Source: an uncultured Oscillospiraceae bacterium (GTDB lineage: Bacteria > Bacillota > Clostridia > Oscillospirales > Acutalibacteraceae). From it: DNA of 37,403 nucleotides. Positions 24,881-32,612 of the stretch are shown here, piece by piece (the first letter of the stretch is position 1; every line of letters begins with the position of its first letter). Location of the stretch: positions 1 to 37,403 of the forward strand of contig URJZ01000014.1 in NCBI GenBank assembly GCA_900548305.1. Reading direction: 5' to 3'. A model generated the notes under the pieces. The model had not been told where the DNA came from, searched no databases, and saw nothing but the letters and a program-made list of their open reading frames with translations. A program made the position numbers and the translations under genes.

Positions 24881-24916
24881 AAAAACAAAGCTTGCATTCT
24901 AGCAGGCTTTGTTTTT
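24881..24916 (+). terminator. Terminator of tyrS
   Basis: AAAAACAAAGCTTGC (24881-24895) pairs with GCAGGCTTTGTTTTT (24902-24916), one G-U pair, 6-base loop, ending in a T-run. It lies inside the short tyrS-yfhO gap, so yfhO depends on read-through or an unrecognised promoter. Confidence 0.85.
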
Positions 24917-24939
24917 GCGTTATAAGTCGAGGTGAATCT

Positions 24940-27618
24940 ATGAAGAAATACTGGCAATGTTTATTGCCGCCTGTTGCTGCCGGAGCTTTATGTTTGATTG
25001 TCTTTGCGATATTTCAATTATTTCCGTTTGCACAACGAACGTTATCTTGGTGTGATATGAACCAACAGGTAGTGCCTTTGTTGCTGGACTTGAAAAATGT
25101 ATTGTCCGGTCAGTCCGATTTATTTTTAAATATGGCCAATGCAGGTGGTACCAGTTTTTGGGGAATTCTATTATTTTTTGTATCCAGTCCATTTTCTTTA
25201 CTGGTAGCGTTCATAGATACAAAAGATATTTATTTATTTGCCAATATTCTGGTATTTATAAAAATTATGGTTTGTGCAGGAACAGCAAGTTTGTTTTTTC
25301 GAAATAAATTTACCTCGCTGCATGTATTGCAAAATATTGCTTTATCCGTTATGTATGCGTTTTGCGGATATACCATGATGTATTTTCAAAATGTAGTTTG
25401 GTTGGATATGATGTATATGTTCCCGATCTTGTTATTGGGTATGGATCGTATTATACAGAAAGAAAAAGTATTGCTGTATATCATTGCTCTAACTGCAATG
25501 ATTACCATACAATTTTATTTGTGTTACATGGTTGCTATCTTTTTAATTTTAGCAATTGGTTTGTATACATGGTTTTGTGTAGAAAAAGAACGAAGAAAAA
25601 AAGTCATCTGTTTATTCGGGGTTTCTACACTCATTGTTCTATTTATAACGGGAATTGTATGGGTTCCTTCTTTACTCCAGTACTTGCAATCCGGCAGGGG
25701 AACAGGGATTCTTGAGAGTTTATCTTCAGGAAGCTTTATTTCAGAGGTATATACCACGGTGCCGATTATTACATGTACCTCTATTTTAATTGCCATTGTT
25801 CCTTTATATTTTATTTGCAAAAAGTATAAAAAGAAAAAATTAAATATCATAGGTATTTTATTTTTACTGACATTGCTTCCCATCTTTATAGAGCCTATCA
25901 ATAAGATGTGGCACACAGGAAGTTACCAAGCATTTCCTGCACGCTACGGTTATATTACTGTATTTTTAGGGTTGATTATTGCTGCGGATATTTTAAACGA
26001 CTTTAATCACAAGAATACCGCTGAAAAATTGAGCGTGAAGAAAAATATTATTATGATAGGCAGTCTTAGTGCTGGAATTATTGTAGTGGCTGCAGTTGGA
26101 TTTTTGTTAATTTTCAAACAATGGGATACACTCACCGTGTACACCAAAACTTTGCACGGTTCTTATGCAGCATTAGGATTATTGGTCTTATTTGCGTTAG
26201 CCGCAGCTATTTTTTACTTTTTTGTTTTATTGCTGTATTATTTAAATCTTATGCGGAAGCTGACCATGTGTATTTTTCTTTGTCTTATGACTATTACGGA
26301 AGTGATGTTCTGCGGCAGCATTTATTTTGGTTCTGCGTCAAGATCCACTTTTTCAAATGAAGCGGTTTTAGATTTGCAAAATAAGATTGACGACAACGAG
26401 TTATATCGTGTAAAAATGGATAAAAAATATTTTGATGTTAATATGGTAGGAGCATTGGGATATAATTCTCTAAGCCACTATACTTCGTTTACCAATGAAT
26501 CTTACATGTTTACAATGAAAAAGTTAGGGTATTCTTCCTACTGGATGGAGGTAAACTCCAATGGCGGCACTGCGCTGACAGATAGTTTACTTGGAAATCG
26601 CTATCATATTATGCTAAATACAGATGTTACCGATGAACAGGAAATTATTTATCAGAACAGCAAATATTCTATTGTGAAAAATCAATTACCAAGTACTTTT
26701 GGTTCTGTATTTACCGCGGAAACCATTGAAGATTATACTCAGCTTCCGGATAGTTCCAGAGATGAGGTTCAAAATGCATTGTTTAAAGCAATATACCATA
26801 CTTCTGATGATATAACAGAAACGTATTCGCCTATCGCTATGGATAATATCGTATATCATCAAAGTTCCGATGGTTTATATACCATTCAAAAAGAATTGTC
26901 ATCTGATAAATCTTATTTGCTGTATACCATTCCTGTAACAGGCACACAGACGCTGTATTTTGACTGTTTCCATGAGTTGTCAAATAAATTAGTAGAACCG
27001 ATTAACAGTTCTTTTGATGTTTATGTAAACGGAAGTTTGGTACAAAGTAAATATCCGTCTCAAAGCAGCAACGGATTGCTGGAATTGGGAACATTTACAG
27101 ATGAAACAGTTGTTGTAAAAGTAGATGTACGAAAAAATGTCATAGCAAAATCATTTGGTGTATTTGGAGTAAATTTGGATACACTTACAAAGCATATGGA
27201 TAATAAAACAGCTGTCAATTTGGAACAAAAAGGTAATACGATTATAGGCACTGTAGACGCAATGGGAGAAAATCAATATTTATTTTTGCCGATTGGCTAT
27301 GTAAATGGTTTCAAGGCAACAGTAAATGGAGAAGAGGCAGAAATGTATCAAGTATTTGATACGTTCATGGCAATTAAATTGCAAAACGGTACGAATATAG
27401 TTACCGTTTCATATATTCCAAATGGATTTATCACAGGAGGAGTATTATCTGCCACAGGTATTCTGTTGTGTATTGGTTTTATGTTCTTGCTAAATAAAAA
27501 CCGATACCGTTATATTCGTTTTATAGAGTACATATCATATCCGATCATTTTTGCCTTATTTGCTATTGTGATCATAGCTGTTTATGTCGCACCGATGATT
27601 ATTTATATCATTTCATAA
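24940..27618 (+). CDS. yfhO: YfhO-family multispanning membrane protein (GT-C glycosyltransferase-like)
   Basis: An 892-residue integral membrane protein of the YfhO family, whose studied members help glycosylate lipoteichoic or wall teichoic acids from undecaprenyl-linked sugars on the outer face. About a dozen hydrophobic helices fill residues 1-490, starting after KKYWQC. The first external loop has SWCDMNQQVVPL, where a GT-C enzyme would carry its acidic residue, and QAFPARYGYI lies further on. Residues about 490-820 form a large hydrophilic, probably extracytoplasmic domain, and two further helices end the protein. The ATG at 24940 has GAGGTGA upstream; a longer reading from 24856 overlaps tyrS and its terminator and is rejected. 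No CsbB-type glycosyl donor gene is adjacent. Confidence 0.88.
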   Translation: MKKYWQCLLPPVAAGALCLIVFAIFQLFPFAQRTLSWCDMNQQVVPLLLDLKNVLSGQSDLFLNMANAGGTSFWGILLFFVSSPFSLLVAFIDTKDIYLFANILVFIKIMVCAGTASLFFRNKFTSLHVLQNIALSVMYAFCGYTMMYFQNVVWLDMMYMFPILLLGMDRIIQKEKVLLYIIALTAMITIQFYLCYMVAIFLILAIGLYTWFCVEKERRKKVICLFGVSTLIVLFITGIVWVPSLLQYLQSGRGTGILESLSSGSFISEVYTTVPIITCTSILIAIVPLYFICKKYKKKKLNIIGILFLLTLLPIFIEPINKMWHTGSYQAFPARYGYITVFLGLIIAADILNDFNHKNTAEKLSVKKNIIMIGSLSAGIIVVAAVGFLLIFKQWDTLTVYTKTLHGSYAALGLLVLFALAAAIFYFFVLLLYYLNLMRKLTMCIFLCLMTITEVMFCGSIYFGSASRSTFSNEAVLDLQNKIDDNELYRVKMDKKYFDVNMVGALGYNSLSHYTSFTNESYMFTMKKLGYSSYWMEVNSNGGTALTDSLLGNRYHIMLNTDVTDEQEIIYQNSKYSIVKNQLPSTFGSVFTAETIEDYTQLPDSSRDEVQNALFKAIYHTSDDITETYSPIAMDNIVYHQSSDGLYTIQKELSSDKSYLLYTIPVTGTQTLYFDCFHELSNKLVEPINSSFDVYVNGSLVQSKYPSQSSNGLLELGTFTDETVVVKVDVRKNVIAKSFGVFGVNLDTLTKHMDNKTAVNLEQKGNTIIGTVDAMGENQYLFLPIGYVNGFKATVNGEEAEMYQVFDTFMAIKLQNGTNIVTVSYIPNGFITGGVLSATGILLCIGFMFLLNKNRYRYIRFIEYISYPIIFALFAIVIIAVYVAPMIIYIIS

Positions 27619-27621
27619 GTA

Positions 27622-27656
27622 AAAAGACCGAGGAATTTATTTTTCCTCGGTCTTTT
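27622..27656 (+). terminator. Terminator of yfhO
   Basis: AAAAGACCGAGGAA (27622-27635) pairs with TTCCTCGGTCTTTT (27643-27656). Confidence 0.88.
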
Positions 27657-27675
27657 ACTTGTAAAATATCAAATA

Positions 27676-27720
27676 ATAAAACCACCTTTTCCTATAAATA
27701 TTTGGAAAAGGTGGTTTTAT
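27676..27720 (-). terminator. Terminator of gdhA (bidirectional)
   Basis: A perfect 17-bp stem: 27676-27692 (ATAAAACCACCTTTTCC) with 27704-27720, and an 11-base loop. The minus-strand reading ends in a T-run just after the gdhA stop. Confidence 0.88.
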
Positions 27721-27738
27721 CATATAAGTTATGCGATA

Positions 27739-29082
27739 TTAAATAACACCTTGAGCAATCATTGCATCAGCTACTTTTAAGAAGCCGGCAATATTAGCAC
27801 CTGCAACATAATTACGGCGGTCATCGCAATATTTTTCTGCAGCTTGAGAACATTGTTTGAAGATATTTACCATAATACCTTTTAATTTTTCATCTACTTC
27901 CTCAGCAGACCATGCCAAACGCATACTGTTTTGAGACATCTCTAAAGATGACACTGCTACGCCGCCTGCATTTACAGCTTTACTTGGAGCAATAATCAAT
28001 TTATGCTCTTGTAAATATTCCATAGCTTCGTTGGTAGTAGGCATATTGGATACTTCGATATAGTATGGAATTCCATTGGCTACAATTTGTTCTGCTTCTT
28101 TTAAGCCAATTTCGTTTTGTGTTGCACATGGCATAACAACATCAACTTTTACATTCCATGGTTTTTCACCTGGATAGAAAGGTACACCGAATTTATCAGC
28201 ATAATCCTGTACTTTATCTCTGCCGGAAGCTCTCATTTCAAGCATATAATCTACTTTTTCACCTGTAATTCCGTCAGCATCATAAATATAACCGTCAGGA
28301 CCGGAAATAGTTACTGCTTTACCACCAAGTTCTGCAATTTTCTTTGCAGCACCCCAAGCAACATTTCCAAAACCAGACAATGCAAAAGTTTTGCCTTCAA
28401 TGGTATCGTTGTTATCTTTTAAAACTTCATTGCAGAAATAAACAGCACCAAAACCTGTTGCTTCAGGTCGTAAAATACTGCCGCCGTAGGAGAGACCTTT
28501 ACCTGTTAGCACGCCGTTTTCAAAGTTACCTTTGATTTTCTTATATTGACCGAACAAATAGCCAATTTCTCTTGCACCTACGCCGATGTCTCCTGCGGGT
28601 ACGTCTACATCAGGACCAATATGACGGCATAATTCTGTCATGAAACTTTGGCAGAACGCCATAATTTCACGGTCAGATCTGCCTCTTGGATCAAAGTCAG
28701 AACCGCCTTTGCCACCGCCGATTGGCAAGCCGGTCAAAGCATTTTTGAAAATTTGTTCAAAACCCAAAAATTTAATAATACTTAGGTTTACGGATGGATG
28801 GAAGCGCAAACCGCCTTTGTAAGGACCGATAGCACTGTTAAACTGTACACGAAAACCGCGGTTTACTTGTACATTGCCGTTGTCATCAACCCAAGGAACA
28901 CGGAACATAATTTGTCTTTCAGGTTCTGTAATTCTTTCAATAATACCCTCTTTTTGGTATTGTGGGTTTTGTTCGATTACTTTTTCCAAAGAAGTAAGTA
29001 CTTCTGTTACGGTTTGTTGAAATTCTGCTTGGTCTGGATTTTTTTGTATTACTTTTTCTAATTGTTCGCTAACATAAGACAT
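27739..29082 (-). CDS. gdhA: Glutamate dehydrogenase (NADP-type)
   Basis: Hexameric enzyme forming glutamate from 2-oxoglutarate and ammonium, a main ammonium entry point. The 447-residue protein belongs to the roughly 450-residue (GdhA, small subunit) class. GPYKGGLRFHP at 86-96 and the catalytic lysine K125 in GGGKGGSDFDPRG are present. The dinucleotide-binding GFGNVAWGAAKK and the PCATQNEI stretch follow. NADP use is inferred from the subfamily. The start at 29082 has GGAGG ten bases upstream; the reading from 29109 begins before this site and is rejected. It is divergent from purF, whose pathway uses glutamine made from this glutamate. Confidence 0.96.
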   Translation of the reverse strand: MSYVSEQLEKVIQKNPDQAEFQQTVTEVLTSLEKVIEQNPQYQKEGIIERITEPERQIMFRVPWVDDNGNVQVNRGFRVQFNSAIGPYKGGLRFHPSVNLSIIKFLGFEQIFKNALTGLPIGGGKGGSDFDPRGRSDREIMAFCQSFMTELCRHIGPDVDVPAGDIGVGAREIGYLFGQYKKIKGNFENGVLTGKGLSYGGSILRPEATGFGAVYFCNEVLKDNNDTIEGKTFALSGFGNVAWGAAKKIAELGGKAVTISGPDGYIYDADGITGEKVDYMLEMRASGRDKVQDYADKFGVPFYPGEKPWNVKVDVVMPCATQNEIGLKEAEQIVANGIPYYIEVSNMPTTNEAMEYLQEHKLIIAPSKAVNAGGVAVSSLEMSQNSMRLAWSAEEVDEKLKGIMVNIFKQCSQAAEKYCDDRRNYVAGANIAGFLKVADAMIAQGVI

Positions 29083-29124
29083 AAAATCTCTTCCTCCTAC
29101 TGCAATCATTATGAACTGGTTGTC

Positions 29125-29153
29125 ATTTTATCATATTTTGGTTATATTTACAA
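29125..29153 (-). promoter_or_regulatory. Sigma-A promoter of gdhA
   Basis: On the minus strand TTGTAA (29153-29148), a 17-base spacer and TAAAAT (29130-29125) with TG before the -10. Leader about 36 bases. Confidence 0.75.
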
Positions 29154-29346
29154 GATAAAATTAAAAAAATCAGCCTTATCACGCAATTTTATTTATCATA
29201 AATTTCATTTTTAAATAGAAAAGTTTTATTTCAACTTGCTTTTTGCAAGAAAATTAAAACTTAATTGCAATTTGTGATCGTACAGCCGATTATATGGTCA
29301 AATATAATTGCTTTATATCATGTTTATGAATTATGGAACAGAAATA

Positions 29347-29376
29347 TTGACAAAGTCTATGCAAATATAATAAAAT
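29347..29376 (+). promoter_or_regulatory. Sigma-A promoter of purF
   Basis: A perfect TTGACA (29347-29352), with TAAAAT at 29371-29376 after 18 bases. A TATAAT at 29366-29371 is only 13 bases away and less likely. Transcription would start near 29383, giving a 160-base leader. Confidence 0.65.
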
Positions 29377-29395
29377 AAACTTGGTTATTTATGAA

Positions 29396-29528
29396 AAAAA
29401 CAGTATTTGCAATCTGCTATTTTAATTGAGCATACCCTTTTATGCTCATTCTGTTTTTACAGGTATGCCTATACAAACATAACAGATGTATTTTGTTATG
29501 TTCGTAGGCTTTTGGACAAACATAGGAG
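29396..29528 (+). promoter_or_regulatory. Structured purF leader with alternative pairings
   Basis: AAAAACAG (29396-29403) can pair with CTGTTTTT (29451-29458), enclosing TGAGCATA/TATGCTCA (29427-29434 with 29441-29448). A second hairpin has GCCTA/TAGGC (29467-29471, 29505-29509) and AACATAACA/TGTTATGTT (29476-29484, 29494-29502). ACAAACATA occurs twice (29473-29481 and 29516-29524), the second copy touching the Shine-Dalgarno GGAG (29525-29528). The minus strand of the right arm reads CGAACAT, like the core of a PurR box. No known riboswitch class is recognised. Confidence 0.45.
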
Positions 29529-29542
29529 TGTGAAAAAACAAT

Positions 29543-31006
29543 ATGAATTCTGTACTTGATTTTGACGCTGACGATTTTAAACCTCATGAAGAATGTGGCG
29601 TTTTTGGCGTATATTCTTTTGATGGCGCATTGTCACCTGCTTATGCGTGTTACAATGGTTTGTTGGCCTTACAGCACCGTGGTCAGGAAAGCTGCGGTAT
29701 TGCGGTAAGTGATCGGGGTGTTGTTTCGTATTCAAAAGATCTGGGTCTTGTTAATGATGTTTTTAACGACAAAATTATTGCAGATCTTGTCGGAGAGATT
29801 GCAATTTCTCATGTCCGTTATTCTACTGCAAAGCAAAAATCCAGAGAAAATGCACAACCTTTGGTGATGCGTTATGCCAAAGGTAACTTTGCCATTGCAT
29901 TTAATGGTAGTTTAACCAACTCTTTTGAATTAAGAGAAGAATTAAGTCATAGAGGTGCTATCTTTCAAACTTCCAATGATGCTGAAGTGATTGCATATTT
30001 AATTGCGCAAGAACGTGTAAAAGCACCTTCCATTGAGGAAGCGGTAATTCGTGCAATGCCCCAACTAAGAGGTTGTTACAGTATGTTGATTATGAGCGCA
30101 CAGAAATTAATTGCGCTGCGTGACCCTCATGGCTTCCGTCCATTGGCTTTGGGCAGAGTAGATGACACTTATATTTTTGCATCCGAAACTTGTGCGCTTG
30201 ACAGCTGCAATGCTGAATTTGTAAAAGATATTAATCCCGGCGAAATGGTTGTGATTGATCCTCAGGGCATCCGCTATATTGACGCAAAAACAGATTTAAA
30301 CAAATCTTTATGTATTTTTGAATACATCTACTTTGCAAGAACTGACAGCGTAATTGATGGCGTAAGTGTATATGAAGCCAGAAAAGAATCCGGCAGATTG
30401 CTTGCAAGACAACATCCGGTAGATGCGGATATTGTCATTGGAGTTCCGGAATCTGGAATTGATGCTGCAATCGGCTATAGTGAAGAATCCGGCATTCCTT
30501 ACGAAAAAGGAATTGTAAAAAATAATTATATCGGCAGAACCTTTATCAAACCGACACAATCAGAACGTGAGAAAAGTGTTCGCATTAAATTAAATGCATT
30601 ATCTTCCGCAGTAGAAGGAAAACGTGTTGTTATGCTAGACGATTCCATTGTTCGCGGAACAACCAGCGCACGCATTGTAAGTATGCTCAAAGAAGCCGGT
30701 GCAAAAGAAGTGCATTTGCGTATTAGTTCTCCGGAATTTTTATGGCCTTGCTATTATGGTACTGATATCCCAAATAAAGATGTATTGATCGCCTGCAAAC
30801 ATACCGTGGAAGAAATCAGAGACTTGGTAGGCGCTGATTCATTGGGATTTTTAAGTTTAGAAAGTTTGCCTGAAATTTTGAAGGGAAAATGTGGTGGATA
30901 TTGTGATGCATGTTTCTCCGGTAATTATCCTACACAAATTTCCGAAAGACTTCGTCAAGGGAAACCTGATATTTACAGCACTCCAATTAAGCGTTTGGAA
31001 ATTTAA
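29543..31006 (+). CDS. purF: Amidophosphoribosyltransferase
   Basis: First committed enzyme of purine synthesis, making phosphoribosylamine from PRPP and glutamine. The 487-residue protein has a 17-residue N-terminal stretch before the catalytic cysteine C18 in HEECGVFGV, so propeptide cleavage is expected, as in the Bacillus enzyme. The PRPP-binding motif is VVMLDDSIVRGTTS. Cysteines in LIACKHTVEE and KCGGYCDACFSG match the Fe-S-cluster-bearing class. Glutamine-domain motifs such as LQHRGQESCG and HVRYST are present. The Shine-Dalgarno GGAG is 14 bases from the ATG, unusually far, with an A-rich spacer. A structured leader precedes it. Confidence 0.97.
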   Translation: MNSVLDFDADDFKPHEECGVFGVYSFDGALSPAYACYNGLLALQHRGQESCGIAVSDRGVVSYSKDLGLVNDVFNDKIIADLVGEIAISHVRYSTAKQKSRENAQPLVMRYAKGNFAIAFNGSLTNSFELREELSHRGAIFQTSNDAEVIAYLIAQERVKAPSIEEAVIRAMPQLRGCYSMLIMSAQKLIALRDPHGFRPLALGRVDDTYIFASETCALDSCNAEFVKDINPGEMVVIDPQGIRYIDAKTDLNKSLCIFEYIYFARTDSVIDGVSVYEARKESGRLLARQHPVDADIVIGVPESGIDAAIGYSEESGIPYEKGIVKNNYIGRTFIKPTQSEREKSVRIKLNALSSAVEGKRVVMLDDSIVRGTTSARIVSMLKEAGAKEVHLRISSPEFLWPCYYGTDIPNKDVLIACKHTVEEIRDLVGADSLGFLSLESLPEILKGKCGGYCDACFSGNYPTQISERLRQGKPDIYSTPIKRLEI

Positions 31007-31048
31007 CGGTTGACTTTATTACACATACCGAAAGGAATGTTATCAAGT

Positions 31049-32479
31049 TTGAAAAACTCATATGTATCTCCGCTTTCAACTCGTTATGCAAGCAGTGAGA
31101 TGAAGTATTTATTTTCTCCTGACAAAAAATTTACAACATGGAGAAAACTGTGGATTGCCCTTGCTGAATCTGAAATGGAACTTGGTTTGCCAATTACCCA
31201 AGAACAGATTGATGAAATGAAGCAATATGCAGATAAAATTAATTATGAAGTGGCAGAAGCGCAAGAAAAAAAAGTACGTCATGATGTAATGTCCCATGTA
31301 TTTGCATTTGGTGAACAGTGTCCAAATGCAAGACCTATTATTCATTTGGGAGCTACCTCTTGTTATGTTGGAGATAATACCGATATTATTATTATGACAG
31401 AGGCTTTGCAGTTGGTAGAAAAGAAATTGGCTGCTACCATTGCTGCACTATCTCAATTTGCGCTCAACTATAAAGATTTGCCTACATTGGGATATACCCA
31501 TTTTCAGGCGGCACAAACCACAACGGTTGGGAAACGTGCTACTTTATGGATACAAGATTTGTTAATGGATTTGGAAGATGTCCGATATCAATTAAGCAAA
31601 GCAAAATTACTCGGTTCTAAAGGAACAACAGGTACACAAGCAAGTTTTCTTGAGTTGTTTGACGGTGACCATGAAAAATGTAAAGCGCTTGACTGTAAAA
31701 TTGCCGAAAAAATGGGATTTGCTTCTTGCTTTGCAGTTTCCGGACAAACATATACCAGAAAACTAGACAGCCAGATGTTAGCGGTGTTAAGCGGCATTGC
31801 TCAAAGCGCATCTAAATTTGCTGCAGATATTCGTTTATTACAGCATTTGAAAGAAATAGAAGAACCGTTTGAAAAACATCAAATTGGTTCTTCTGCAATG
31901 GCGTATAAGAGAAATCCAATGCGTACAGAGCGTATGACCGCTTTGGCACGCTATGTTATGGTAGATAGTTTAAATCCTGCAATTACTACTGCTACACAAT
32001 GGTTTGAACGTACTTTGGACGATTCTGCCAATAAACGAATTGCCATTCCGGAAGCATTTTTGGCAATTGATGCAATACTAAGCCTGTATGAAAACGTGGC
32101 AAGTGGTATGATAGTTTATCCTAAAGTGATAGAAAAACACCTTATGGAAGAATTGCCGTTTATGGCAACCGAAAATATTATGATGGATGCTGTAAAACGT
32201 GGGGGAGATAGACAGGAATTACATGAAAAAATTCGTGTTCACTCTATGGAAGCCGGAAAAGTAGTAAAAGAGCAAGGCGGGAAAAATGATTTAATGGAAC
32301 GCATTGCAAATGACAGCAGTTTTGGTGTAACGTTAGAACAATTACAGGAAATCCTTCGCCCTGAAAGTTACGTTGGCAGAGCGCCAGAACAAACAGTTGA
32401 GTTTATCAATGAATATGTAAAACCTGTTTTAGAAACATACCGTTTTGATGAAATTCATCATTCAGAAATTAGTTTGTAA
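31049..32479 (+). CDS. purB: Adenylosuccinate lyase (eukaryote-like subgroup)
   Basis: Catalyses two fumarate-releasing steps of purine synthesis, SAICAR to AICAR and adenylosuccinate to AMP. The 476-residue protein resembles animal-type ADSL over its whole length: SPLSTRYAS, HLGATSCYVGDNTD, GTTGTQASFL, QWFERTLDDSAN and ELPFMATENI. Catalytic H151 lies in YTHFQ, and the signature loop GSSAMAYKRNPM is at 280-291. The start is a TTG at 31049, giving MKNSYVSPL as in relatives I recall, with AAAGGA 12 bases upstream. An ATG at 31037 sits directly on that site, and a TTG at 31010 lacks one. It lies 42 bases after purF and is likely co-transcribed. Confidence 0.95.
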   Translation: MKNSYVSPLSTRYASSEMKYLFSPDKKFTTWRKLWIALAESEMELGLPITQEQIDEMKQYADKINYEVAEAQEKKVRHDVMSHVFAFGEQCPNARPIIHLGATSCYVGDNTDIIIMTEALQLVEKKLAATIAALSQFALNYKDLPTLGYTHFQAAQTTTVGKRATLWIQDLLMDLEDVRYQLSKAKLLGSKGTTGTQASFLELFDGDHEKCKALDCKIAEKMGFASCFAVSGQTYTRKLDSQMLAVLSGIAQSASKFAADIRLLQHLKEIEEPFEKHQIGSSAMAYKRNPMRTERMTALARYVMVDSLNPAITTATQWFERTLDDSANKRIAIPEAFLAIDAILSLYENVASGMIVYPKVIEKHLMEELPFMATENIMMDAVKRGGDRQELHEKIRVHSMEAGKVVKEQGGKNDLMERIANDSSFGVTLEQLQEILRPESYVGRAPEQTVEFINEYVKPVLETYRFDEIHHSEISL

Positions 32480-32499
32480 TTAAAATCAGTACAGGAAAA

Positions 32500-32528
32500 T
32501 TGCCAACGAATATTTCTTATGGTATAAT
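32500..32528 (+). promoter_or_regulatory. Sigma-A promoter of purA
   Basis: TTGCCA (32500-32505), a 17-base spacer and TATAAT (32523-32528) with TG before the -10. Transcription from about 32535 gives a leader of about 78 bases. Confidence 0.85.
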
Positions 32529-32539
32529 TATGAAGTTGA

Positions 32540-32600
32540 ATTGATTCTGAAATATCGCCGCGTAGAATCAATCTTATTTGCTGAGGCGGCACAGCGGAGG
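32540..32600 (+). promoter_or_regulatory. Compact purA leader, candidate H-type pseudoknot
   Basis: A 9-bp hairpin, ATTGATTCT (32540-32548) with AGAATCAAT (32564-32572), starts almost at the predicted 5' end. Its loop contains GCCGC (32557-32561), which matches GCGGC (32586-32590) shortly before the Shine-Dalgarno GGAGG (32596-32600). Loops of 8, 2 and 13 bases fit an H-type pseudoknot. CCGC of the loop could instead pair with GCGG (32594-32597), covering the Shine-Dalgarno. No known class is recognised. Confidence 0.45.
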
Positions 32601-32612
32601 GTGAATATCCTT

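Larger units (their letters stand above)
29083..29542. other. Divergent control region gdhA / purF
   Basis: The 460 bases contain the gdhA promoter (29125-29153), the purF promoter (29347-29376) and a structured purF leader. Between 29155 and 29345 I see AT-rich sequence with a small hairpin CTTGC-TTTTT-GCAAG near 29235-29250 and no gene. Confidence 0.6.

Noticed and set aside
29383..29542. Purine or ZTP riboswitch upstream of purF
   Set aside because: Neither the three-way junction pattern of purine riboswitches nor the conserved ZTP segments can be recognised by eye.
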